From: Pseudomonadota bacterium
Lineage (GTDB): Bacteria; BMS3Abin14
Assembly (NCBI GenBank): GCA_003229755.1
Contig: QIFJ01000117.1
Span: forward strand, 1-5,386
Length of the DNA stretch: 5,386 nucleotides
Direction: 5' to 3'
The notes under the pieces were generated by a model. It did no database searches and was not told where the DNA came from. It worked only from the letters and a program-made list of their open reading frames with translations. Position 1 is the first letter of the stretch, and every line of letters starts with the position of its first letter. A program made the position numbers and the translations under genes. This document shows positions 1 through 5,386 of the stretch, piece by piece.

Positions 1-1800
1 CTTTTTTCCGGTTCTGTGGGGAGTGGGGCAATGGTTCTGGTGAAAAGATCCCCCCTTTCAGGAATGATCGGGAATATAAGGAGAGACGTCCTGAGGCTGT
101 CCGGAGGCGATATCAGCGATGCAGGTGCTATGCTTGCCGCAATCGCAGCAGGTGACAGATCTTACCTGTCATCGGACCTCTCGCGGGCCTTCAGGCGTAC
201 AGGTATCTACCACCTCCTGGCGATCTCAGGAGTCCACGTTGGATCATCCATCTTCATCGGATTCAGCCTGATGCGGCTCCTGAGCCTGCCATGGGCAGGA
301 GGAGGTAATACAAAAAGCGTCTATATGCTTTCAGTTGCCGGCGGATCGGTCTCGGTCCTGGTATACCTGATGATCACCGGTTTGAGCACCTCTTCCGTAA
401 GAGCGACGGTTTTCGCGGCCGTACTCCTTGCCGCGCCCTTCCTGGGGAGGGAGGGATCTTTGCCTAACAATATTGCCCTTTCACTCATAGTAATTACCGC
501 CTTTTCATCTCTCAGACAGCCTGACCTGTCCCTCGGGCTTTCTCTGGCGGCGCTCCTTGGTATAGCAAGCTCCATAAGGAAGGATGGAGGACTAATAGGA
601 AATACGATCAGAGTCTCCATGGGAGCGTACCTTTTTACACTTCCCATCATCGTGGTCGCTTTTCGAGGGATCCCTGTTTTCGGACCTAATCTATTTTCTG
701 GATTTGTGTTTGCCGCTTTTCTGATTCCCCTTGCTATGGTCGGAGATTTTCTCACCTCCATATTTCCAGCCGCTGGAAAAGCGCTGTTTATCCTCTGGCG
801 GGCTTTAGCTGATCCCCTTCTGGGAATACTCAAGTGGGCAGGAGCAGCGAAGTGGATTTTCCTCCCCGTGAACACCTCCGGTTATATTCTGGCGGCGGTC
901 GGGTCATTGGCTTCGATCGCTGTCTGGACACGAATCAGGGGATGCATTAAGTGGGGCTTCATACTTCTTGCGTTTCCTGTGGTCCTGGGAGGCGTTGGTA
1001 ATTATGCACAGGAGGCCTTTGGCACCACGCATCTATCGGTGAATTTTCCAGGGTTCGGTCAGTCGGATGCCTCCCTGATCCGGAGTGATGGCGGTGTTGT
1101 CCTCATCGATGCGGGCTCACCCGGCTACGATGGCAGTACGCCGCGTATTGGGCGGTTCCTGGACAGGAAAGGCATCAGCAGGATAGACGCCCTCTTTCTC
1201 ACACATCCCCACCCGGATCATGCTGGTGGAGCCGCGCAGCTGCTGAGAAACTATGAAGTTGCCCGTCTTATCCTGCCTTATAGCAGGAATGCTCTGAGGC
1301 TGTGGAGCCGAATCCTTGGCGAGGCTCCGAAAAGGACCGCTGTGACCTTCGTTGAAGCCGGAGACAGGATCGCGATCGGTAACATGGTTTTCCATGTTCT
1401 TGGGCCGGAGGGGAGCATAGATGTCAATGAAGGGGACCTGAACCGCCTCTCCATGATCGTGGCCTTGAACTGGGGGGAATTTTCCGGGCTCTTTACTGGT
1501 GATGCGCCATGGACAGATGTGGCGGCCGCCTGGAAGAGTACGGGGGACCTTGCGTTGTTGAAGGTACCCCATCACGGGAGCGCCTCAGGTTTCGAGAGCT
1601 TTGGAAATGAGAGAAATTCACGGGGAATGCCGAACCTTTTTGTTGCTGTTGCTACAGCGCGAAGGGGTTACAGCTCACACCTGCCATCACGTGATGTAGT
1701 GGAATGGTTCGAAAAGAAGGGGGTGCCGTTCCTGATAACCGGACAGGGAGAGGGGGTCGTTGTAAAATTCTATCCGGATAAAGGGTTGGTTATAAAATGA
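1..1800 (+). CDS. comEC: ComEC/Rec2-family DNA internalization channel, 5' truncated by window
   Basis: This is an inner-membrane protein of the ComEC/Rec2 family, which carries single-stranded DNA across the cytoplasmic membrane during natural transformation. The frame is open from base 1. The first residues (LFSGSVGSGAMVLV) look like the end of the N-terminal DUF4131 region, so the true start lies upstream. The GTG at 16 and ATG at 31 are probably internal, even though a GGGGAG lies before the ATG. The competence domain begins near 120-245 with AAGDRS, FRRTG and LAISGVHVG, all family hallmarks. About ten hydrophobic segments follow, to about 1010. From about 1036 a metallo-beta-lactamase domain follows: GQSD (GQGD in many relatives), LIDAG, the metal-binding HPHPDH at 1204-1221, GD at 1498-1503, PHHGS at 1567-1581 and a late His at 1678-1680. 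This domain is thought to act on the strand that is not imported. It ends TGA at 1798-1800. A role in transformation is inferred from the family; no other competence gene is in view. Confidence 0.95.
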   Translation, partial: LFSGSVGSGAMVLVKRSPLSGMIGNIRRDVLRLSGGDISDAGAMLAAIAAGDRSYLSSDLSRAFRRTGIYHLLAISGVHVGSSIFIGFSLMRLLSLPWAGGGNTKSVYMLSVAGGSVSVLVYLMITGLSTSSVRATVFAAVLLAAPFLGREGSLPNNIALSLIVITAFSSLRQPDLSLGLSLAALLGIASSIRKDGGLIGNTIRVSMGAYLFTLPIIVVAFRGIPVFGPNLFSGFVFAAFLIPLAMVGDFLTSIFPAAGKALFILWRALADPLLGILKWAGAAKWIFLPVNTSGYILAAVGSLASIAVWTRIRGCIKWGFILLAFPVVLGGVGNYAQEAFGTTHLSVNFPGFGQSDASLIRSDGGVVLIDAGSPGYDGSTPRIGRFLDRKGISRIDALFLTHPHPDHAGGAAQLLRNYEVARLILPYSRNALRLWSRILGEAPKRTAVTFVEAGDRIAIGNMVFHVLGPEGSIDVNEGDLNRLSMIVALNWGEFSGLFTGDAPWTDVAAAWKSTGDLALLKVPHHGSASGFESFGNERNSRGMPNLFVAVATARRGYSSHLPSRDVVEWFEKKGVPFLITGQGEGVVVKFYPDKGLVIK

Positions 1801-1880
1801 GTTCCGGGTTCCGGGCATCGGTCCCAAGACCCACGACCCAGGTCCCATGTGAATTGATTAAAGGTCCAAAATCCAAGATC
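1801..1880 (+). repeat. Cluster of short degenerate direct repeats
   Basis: Directly after the comEC stop there are several short tandem or near-tandem words. TTCCGGG occurs at 1802-1808 and 1809-1815, GGTCCCA at 1820-1826 and 1841-1847, GACCCA at 1828-1833 and 1835-1840, and the related GGTCCAAA/ATCCAAGA at 1863-1878. From memory, such word-salad repeats are common between genes in some deltaproteobacterial genomes. They look like replication-slippage products rather than a gene or a protein-binding site. No function can be assigned. Confidence 0.6.
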
Positions 1881-1914
1881 GTGATGCTCGACGAGTGGAA
1901 GGTGAATAAACCCA

Positions 1915-1935
1915 TAACGCAAAGGGCCGTGGGGG
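1915..1935 (+). repeat. Half copy of the TAACGCA-GGGCCG structured repeat
   Basis: The sequence TAACGCAAAGGGCCGTGGG matches the left part of the full copy at 1971-2028 at 16 of 19 positions and that of the inverted copy at 2141-2188 at 16 of 19. The right part (hairpin and CGCAGAG end) is missing here; A-rich and unrelated sequence follows. It is probably a decayed or truncated member of the same family. Confidence 0.6.
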
Positions 1936-1970
1936 AAACCAACATTAAATTCCTATCTTTAAAATCAAGG

Positions 1971-2028
1971 GCTTTAACGCAGAGGGCCGCAGGCCGCCCA
2001 TACGGGCGGACCGCTGGGAGCCGCAGAG
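1971..2028 (+). repeat. Structured intergenic repeat, copy A (+ orientation)
   Basis: The element runs from GCTTTAACGCAG through GGGCCGC into a hairpin and ends at CGCAGAG. The hairpin core is CCGCCC (1994-1999), loop ATAC, GGGCGG (2004-2009). With small bulges it can be extended outward to about 1989 and 2014. The same ends and the same stem-with-4-base-loop plan recur in reverse orientation at 2141-2188. No U-tract follows, so it is unlikely to be a standard terminator. It resembles REP-like or degenerate housekeeping repeats found between genes in some environmental bacteria. The family name is unknown to me. Confidence 0.65.
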
Positions 2029-2140
2029 AAAAACATCTGTTTGGGTTTCAAAAAAAATTAATTATAAGAAATTCTTCCTTTTTTGTGTTTTAGGTGTTTA
2101 CCAGGAAAAGGATTATTGCTTATTGTGTTCCCCCGCGGTC

Positions 2141-2188
2141 CTCTGCGATGGGGCTGAATAGCCCCCCCGCGGCCCCCTGCGTTAAAGC
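2141..2188 (-). repeat. Structured intergenic repeat, copy B (inverted)
   Basis: Read on the - strand, this stretch begins GCTTTAACGCAG at 2188 and ends CGCAGAG at 2141, the same ends as copy A. The first 23 positions match copy A at 21 (1971-1993 against 2188-2166), and the last 7 are identical. The middle is a different hairpin, GGGGCT (2150-2155), loop GAAT, AGCCCC (2160-2165), which keeps a 6-base stem and 4-base loop although its sequence has changed. It is 10 bases shorter than copy A. Because the copies are inverted, they could also pair with each other across about 170 bases. Confidence 0.65.
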
Positions 2189-2198
2189 TCTTATCGCT

Positions 2199-2264
2199 TC
2201 TCAATGTTCTAATACTCTAATTTCTAATGCTCCAATTTCCAATTTCCATTCTCCAATTTCGAAA
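2199..2264 (+). repeat. A/T-rich degenerate minisatellite (CTCCAATTTC-type units)
   Basis: An array of related 7-10 base words built on CTAATTTC and CCAATTTC. CTCCAATTTC occurs exactly at 2230-2239 and 2251-2260, with overlapping CCAATTTCC units at 2232-2240 and 2239-2247, and looser TCTAAT words from 2208 to 2228. Units are imperfect and of variable length, as expected from slippage followed by drift. There are no spacers of constant length, so this is not a CRISPR array. It lies about 120-185 bases upstream of the next gene and ends before the candidate promoter. Confidence 0.65.
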
Positions 2265-2305
2265 CCATTAAATCCCTGCAAAAAAAGGTTTTACAGCTGC
2301 GGTTA

Positions 2306-2334
2306 TTGACAAGGATATGGGGTTCTGATAAGAA
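2306..2334 (+). promoter_or_regulatory. Candidate sigma-70 type promoter for the response regulator-hisS cluster
   Basis: A perfect -35 word TTGACA lies at 2306-2311. A -10-like element follows, either TAAGAA at 2329-2334 (17-base spacing, 3 of 6 matches to TATAAT) or GATAAG at 2327-2332 (15-base spacing, 4 of 6). It is the best promoter-like sequence in the gap, on the correct strand and about 50 bases before the next start codon. The weak -10 keeps confidence modest. Confidence 0.4.
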
Positions 2335-2370
2335 AAAAAGGTTATTTTCTAAATTGTTAGATGATTTTTG

Positions 2371-2376
2371 AGAGGA
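2371..2376 (+). promoter_or_regulatory. Ribosome binding site that selects the TTG start at 2383
   Basis: AGAGGA lies 6 bases before the TTG at 2383-2385. The earlier in-frame TTG at 2368 would place this purine-rich site inside the coding region and has no good site of its own. Starting at 2383 gives the N terminus MKKSNILVVDDD, typical of response regulators. Confidence 0.65.
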
Positions 2377-2382
2377 AGTAAC

Positions 2383-3831
2383 TTGAAGAAATCCAACATC
2401 CTGGTTGTGGATGATGATAAATTCGCCAGAGTTTTCTGCCGTGAGATCCTGGAAGAAGAGCAGGTCTTCGAGATCCACGAGGCCTCAGGTGTCGATGAAG
2501 CGATCGATCGCATTAATAAGGGTAGTTTTGACCTTGTTATCTCGGATATGGTCATGCCTGAAAAAACCGGTTTCGACCTCATCGAGTGGGTCAGTAACGA
2601 AATGCCCAACCTCAAGGTTATCGTCATAACGGGACACGGCACGGTGGAAAGCGCTGTTAAGGCCATGAAAATGGGGGCTCTGGACTATATCAGAAAACCA
2701 CTTAACCCACCGGAATTCAAGATCGTTGTCCACAGAGCTATTGAACAGATAAGGCTGGCAAAGGAGAACGAGGAGCTCAGAAACAGCCTCAAATTGCACA
2801 CTATAGGCAGCAAGATCACAAGAACAATAGAGATTGAAGAGCTGTATGAACTCGTCTTTGACCTTCTACTTCAGGAAACTGGTGCTACCAGGGGTTTTTT
2901 GTACCTGGTTGACCAGGAGCAAGGTGAATCCAATGTGATCATTTCAGAAGGGTTTGACATTGAGCTGAACAACAAGATCGACAGTGCGGTGTTTTCCGCC
3001 TATTCAGATGTTATTTCTTCAGCAAAGGGCCCTGTAGTTCCTGACCAGATCCGTCCCGTAAATGTGAAATTCCGCTCCAGCGTTGATCCGATGCTCTCCA
3101 TAATGTTCGTGCCCATGAGGAATAAGACAGACCTGGTGGGTATGGTGGTATTTTTTGATACTGAAAGGGATGGCGCTTTCGGGGAGAGGGATACTCAAGT
3201 GGCAACCTTTCTTTCTGATCATGCCGGAGCCGCCATCGAAAATGCCCTGCTGTATTCACAGGCTAAAATACTTACGATAACCGATGATCTCACCAATGTT
3301 TTCAACTACCGCTATCTTAACAATATACTGGATCGAGAGCTTCTCAGGGCGCAGAGGCTCAATACTCACATGTCAATACTGTTTTTGGACCTCGATTCTT
3401 TTAAACAGGTAAACGATCGCCATGGACACCTGGTGGGAAGCAAGATCCTCATTGAGGTGGCCGGGATTCTCAAACAGGCGATAAGAAAAGTGGATGCCGT
3501 TGCCCGGTATGGTGGAGATGAGTACATTCTGGTTCTGACTGACACGACCTCCAAGGGGGCGGGGACAGTAGCTGAGAGAATACGCGAAACGGTTGAGAAG
3601 TACGAATTCATGAAGGAGGAAGGCTACAACATAAGGCTCACGGTTTCTATAGGGATTGCATCCTATCCGGAGCACGCTTCATGTAAAATTGAACTGCTTC
3701 ATCTTGCTGACGAGGCTATGTATAGAGGTAAGCATGGAAGAAAGAATATAGTATACACTGCCGTTTCAGATAAAACTTCCAAGAGGAGTCCCATCTCACC
3801 GATCAGCGGCACGAAAGAAGGCCAGGGGTAA
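2383..3831 (+). CDS. Response regulator with REC, GAF and GGDEF domains (probable diguanylate cyclase)
   Basis: A 482-residue cytoplasmic signalling protein that should make cyclic di-GMP from two GTP when phosphorylated by a partner histidine kinase. A receiver domain spans about 4-122: acidic pocket D10/D11, phosphoacceptor D55 (in ISDMVMP), T83 and K105 (in IRKPL). Its VITGHGTVESAVKAMKMGA stretch resembles NtrC-type receivers. A helical linker at about 122-145 leads to a GAF-like sensory domain at about 150-290, ligand unknown. The GGDEF domain (about 297-455) has DLT at 302-304, metal-binding D336 in LDLDSFK, and GGDEY at 377-381, an accepted active variant. RKVD at 368-371 lies five residues before it and forms the RxxD inhibitory site, so product feedback is expected. 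About 25 polar residues end the protein. It has no DNA-binding or EAL domain. The start is TTG. No cognate kinase is in the window. hisS begins 8 bases after its stop. Confidence 0.93.
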   Translation: MKKSNILVVDDDKFARVFCREILEEEQVFEIHEASGVDEAIDRINKGSFDLVISDMVMPEKTGFDLIEWVSNEMPNLKVIVITGHGTVESAVKAMKMGALDYIRKPLNPPEFKIVVHRAIEQIRLAKENEELRNSLKLHTIGSKITRTIEIEELYELVFDLLLQETGATRGFLYLVDQEQGESNVIISEGFDIELNNKIDSAVFSAYSDVISSAKGPVVPDQIRPVNVKFRSSVDPMLSIMFVPMRNKTDLVGMVVFFDTERDGAFGERDTQVATFLSDHAGAAIENALLYSQAKILTITDDLTNVFNYRYLNNILDRELLRAQRLNTHMSILFLDLDSFKQVNDRHGHLVGSKILIEVAGILKQAIRKVDAVARYGGDEYILVLTDTTSKGAGTVAERIRETVEKYEFMKEEGYNIRLTVSIGIASYPEHASCKIELLHLADEAMYRGKHGRKNIVYTAVSDKTSKRSPISPISGTKEGQG

Positions 3832-3839
3832 AGCCAGGG

Positions 3840-5114
3840 ATGACTGTAAAAATCAGGGCGATCCGCGGATTCCGTGACATACCTCCGGAAGAAGCCTTCA
3901 GGCTTCAAGATATAGAAGTCAGGGCCAGGAAGCATTTCGAACGGTACGGGTACCATGAGATCAGGCTTCCGGTCGTGGAGGCCACCGAGCTTTTTGCCAG
4001 GGCCATCGGTGAGACCACGGATATAGTGGAAAAGGAGATGTACACTTTTGCGGACAGGAACGGGCAGAGCATAACCCTCAGGCCGGAAGGTACGGCTTCG
4101 GCCGTGAGAGCCTATCTCCAGGGCGGATGGAAATCCAGGGGAGGTATAACCAAGATCTACTACTCTGGTCCCATGTTCCGGTACGAGAGGCCTCAGAAGG
4201 GCAGGTACAGGCAGTTCTATCAGATGGGCCTTGAAGCTCTTGGAGGTGGGGGGCCCCTTGTTGATGCTGAGGTCATAGAACTTCTCCACAGATTATTTGA
4301 GCTTCTTGAAATTAACGACATCAGGATCCTCGTAAACTCGCTGGGCTGCGGTGAGTGTCGACCGTCCTTCAGGGGTGAACTCATGGAGTTTCTGGAGAGG
4401 ACGTCGGACGAACTGTGCTCTGTATGCAAAAAGAGGATCAAGGCAAATCCTCTCAGGGTCCTGGATTGCAAGGTGCCGTCCTGTATTGAAGCTCTGAAGG
4501 ATTCTCCGGTAATGTTGGACTTTCTGTGTCCGGACTGCGAGACCCATTTTGACAGAGTGACCGAGGCCCTGAATGGACTTGAGGTGCGCTATGAGGTGGA
4601 TCCCAGAATAGTCAGGGGTCTGGATTACTACAACCGTACAGCCTTTGAGGCTGTATGCGAGAGGCTGGGTGCCCAGAACGCTGTAGCCGCCGGCGGAAGA
4701 TACGACGGCCTGGCCAGTGAACTTGGCGGGGACGTTCCCGGGATCGGTTTTGCCATCGGTATGGAAAGGCTTAACCAGATCGTGGACTGGGAGAACAGGA
4801 CGATCTCACCCCCGGATTACTACATCGCCGCTGCCACACCCGGTGCGAGGGTCCCGGCGCTGAATATTGCTGGTATATTGCGGGGTTACGGCTATTGTGT
4901 TGAAATCGATCTGGAAGACAGGAGCCTTAAGGCACAACTCAGAAGCGCAAACAAGTTTAATATACGCAGCGTGGTAATCATGGGTGACGAGGAGCTGGAA
5001 AGGGGTGTTCTGAAACTCAAGGATTTTGATAATAAAACGCAGGTGGAACTCTCCATGGATGAACTTATCCAGAACGCGGCAAACAGAAGCAGATCCTCGA
5101 AAGGAGATGCGTAA
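3840..5114 (+). CDS. hisS: Histidyl-tRNA synthetase
   Basis: A cytoplasmic class II aminoacyl-tRNA synthetase that charges tRNA-His with histidine using ATP, active as a homodimer. At 424 residues it matches the common bacterial length and appears complete. It opens with RGFRDIPP. TLRPEGT (79-85) carries the substrate-contacting Glu83. Motif 2 is FRYERPQKGRYRQFYQ at 113-128. The histidine-specific motifs RGLDYYNRT (259-267, with the catalytic Arg259) and AAGGRYDGL (283-291) are intact. Motif 3 is GIGFAIGMERL at 301-311. The C-terminal part from about 328 is the anticodon-binding domain. The insertion region has four Cys pairs at 170/173, 193/196, 210/215 and 230/233, which could bind zinc. 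No strong Shine-Dalgarno site precedes the ATG: AGGGG lies 11 bases away and CAGGG abuts it. Translation may therefore rely on coupling to the gene 8 bases upstream. Its stop overlaps the next start by one base. Confidence 0.98.
   Translation: MTVKIRAIRGFRDIPPEEAFRLQDIEVRARKHFERYGYHEIRLPVVEATELFARAIGETTDIVEKEMYTFADRNGQSITLRPEGTASAVRAYLQGGWKSRGGITKIYYSGPMFRYERPQKGRYRQFYQMGLEALGGGGPLVDAEVIELLHRLFELLEINDIRILVNSLGCGECRPSFRGELMEFLERTSDELCSVCKKRIKANPLRVLDCKVPSCIEALKDSPVMLDFLCPDCETHFDRVTEALNGLEVRYEVDPRIVRGLDYYNRTAFEAVCERLGAQNAVAAGGRYDGLASELGGDVPGIGFAIGMERLNQIVDWENRTISPPDYYIAAATPGARVPALNIAGILRGYGYCVEIDLEDRSLKAQLRSANKFNIRSVVIMGDEELERGVLKLKDFDNKTQVELSMDELIQNAANRSRSSKGDA
5100..5106 (+). promoter_or_regulatory. 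Strong ribosome binding site for the DUF4388-type gene, inside the hisS end
   Basis: AAAGGAG lies 7 bases before the ATG at 5114 and within the last codons of hisS. It is the best Shine-Dalgarno site in the window and supports this start, whose ATG shares a base with the hisS stop (TAATG). Confidence 0.8.
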
Positions 5115-5386
5115 TGGTTACTTCAGGGAGCCTGAAAAGCAAATCAGTTGTAGATATTCTCAAGGAAGCCGAGACAAGTGGGTTCACCGGCATTGTCACG
5201 CTAAAGGGCAAGACAGGGCTTGCAACTGTTACACTTATCACGGGTGTCGTGATCGATGTGAGGGAGCCGAGAGTCAGAAGCCGTCTTGGCCGCTATCTGG
5301 TGAGAAGCAACGTCATTACTGAAAAGGAGCTCCAGGAAGCGCTCAACACCCAGAAGGAAAAGGGCGAGAGGTCATATCTTGGGGAG
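5114..5386 (+). CDS. DUF4388/PATAN-type protein with MshEN-like segment, 3' truncated by window
   Basis: The first 91 residues of a gene that runs off the window end. Residues 5-50 fit the DUF4388 (PATAN) pattern: GSL at 5-7, SVVDIL at 11-16, SGFTG at 22-26, and TGVV at 43-46 where relatives have an xDGRIV-like turn. DUF4388 proteins are common in deltaproteobacteria and cyanobacteria, often tied to two-component signalling; their biochemical role is poorly defined. From residue 57 a helical stretch follows: RLG (57-59), LV (62-63), VI (67-68), L73, L77 and Q80. This matches the first half-motif of MshEN domains (GspE N-terminal type), which can bind cyclic di-GMP, except that the usual Gly is Asn66. 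A second LGE at 89-91 may start the next half-motif. It overlaps hisS by one base and has a strong ribosome binding site, so it is probably in the same operon. The DUF4388 call is pattern recognition; the ligand is inference. Confidence 0.7.
   Translation, partial: MVTSGSLKSKSVVDILKEAETSGFTGIVTLKGKTGLATVTLITGVVIDVREPRVRSRLGRYLVRSNVITEKELQEALNTQKEKGERSYLGE

Larger units (their letters stand above)
1801..2382. other. Repeat-rich noncoding region between comEC and the response regulator gene
   Basis: About 580 bases without a convincing gene. Open frames cross it on both strands, but their translations are low-complexity or rich in Arg, Ser and Pro, match no family I recognise, and have no good ribosome binding sites. 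One starts at 1797 in an ATGA overlap with the comEC stop, but it simply reads through the repeats. From left to right the region holds G/C-rich short direct repeats (1801-1880), a half copy and a full copy of a structured repeat (1915-2028), an A/T-rich stretch with poly-A and poly-T runs (2029-2130), an inverted full copy (2141-2188), a degenerate CTCCAATTTC array (2199-2264) and a candidate promoter (2306-2334). I see no clear rho-independent terminator for comEC and no tRNA. Confidence 0.8.

Noticed and set aside
321..875. 184-residue frame on the - strand within comEC
   Set aside because: Shadow of the comEC membrane domain; rich in Arg, Pro and Ser, as expected from the complement of hydrophobic codons.
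1989..2014. Rho-independent terminator of comEC
   Set aside because: The G/C-rich hairpin is not followed by a T-tract on the + strand and lies nearly 200 bases past the stop codon.
1797..2093. 98-residue open frame starting in an ATGA overlap with the comEC stop
   Set aside because: The overlap is tempting, but the frame runs through nucleotide-level repeats and a hairpin element, has no ribosome binding site and encodes a basic low-complexity peptide with no recognisable family.
2199..2264. CRISPR array
   Set aside because: Units are only 7-10 bases, imperfect and without constant spacers.
2094..2309. 71-residue open frame ahead of the response regulator
   Set aside because: It translates the inverted repeat and the A/T-rich array into Ser/Pro/Asn-rich sequence and overlaps the candidate promoter; no ribosome binding site.
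2368..2382. Upstream TTG at 2368 as start of the response regulator
   Set aside because: The purine-rich site at 2371-2376 would lie inside the gene; the TTG at 2383 is correctly spaced and gives a standard receiver N terminus.
3699..4289. 196-residue frame on the - strand across the regulator/hisS junction
   Set aside because: It lies opposite two well-supported genes with intact family motifs and shows no family features of its own; a codon-bias shadow.
1..5386. phiX174 genome, because the window length equals 5386
   Set aside because: Length coincidence only; the encoded proteins are bacterial chromosomal (ComEC, GGDEF regulator, HisRS) and none of the phage genes is present.

Overview
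The window is a bacterial chromosomal segment with every gene on the + strand. Gene content is a ComEC-type DNA uptake channel, a REC-GAF-GGDEF response regulator, histidyl-tRNA synthetase and a DUF4388/PATAN-type protein. Together with moderate GC, AGGAG-type ribosome binding sites and an intergenic region full of short degenerate repeats, this suggests a Desulfobacterota-like (former Deltaproteobacteria) or similar environmental Gram-negative lineage. That assignment is an inference from gene families and style; nothing in the window is a phylogenetic marker I can place without a search.

Layout. Positions 1-1800 are the 3' part of comEC: the end of the N-terminal domain, the polytopic competence domain and the metallo-beta-lactamase domain. 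Its beginning lies upstream of the window. Positions 1801-2382 are about 580 bases without a convincing gene. This stretch holds short G/C-rich direct repeats, a structured repeat present in two inverted copies plus a half copy, an A/T-rich degenerate minisatellite, and finally a candidate promoter. Positions 2383-5386 form a tight cluster: response regulator/diguanylate cyclase, then 8 bases, then hisS, then a 1-base stop/start overlap (TAATG) into a DUF4388-type gene cut off by the window end.

How the genes may work together. The spacing of the last three genes argues for one transcript and translational coupling. The first gene should make cyclic di-GMP. The third carries, just after its DUF4388 region, a sequence that fits the RLG...L...Q pattern of the MshEN cyclic di-GMP-binding fold at all but one position. 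A maker and a possible reader of the same second messenger therefore flank a housekeeping tRNA synthetase gene. That link is the most interesting lead here and remains a hypothesis. comEC is probably a separate unit, and I see no other competence gene. No tRNA, rRNA, CRISPR array, transposase or phage gene was found, and no wholly new system is evident.
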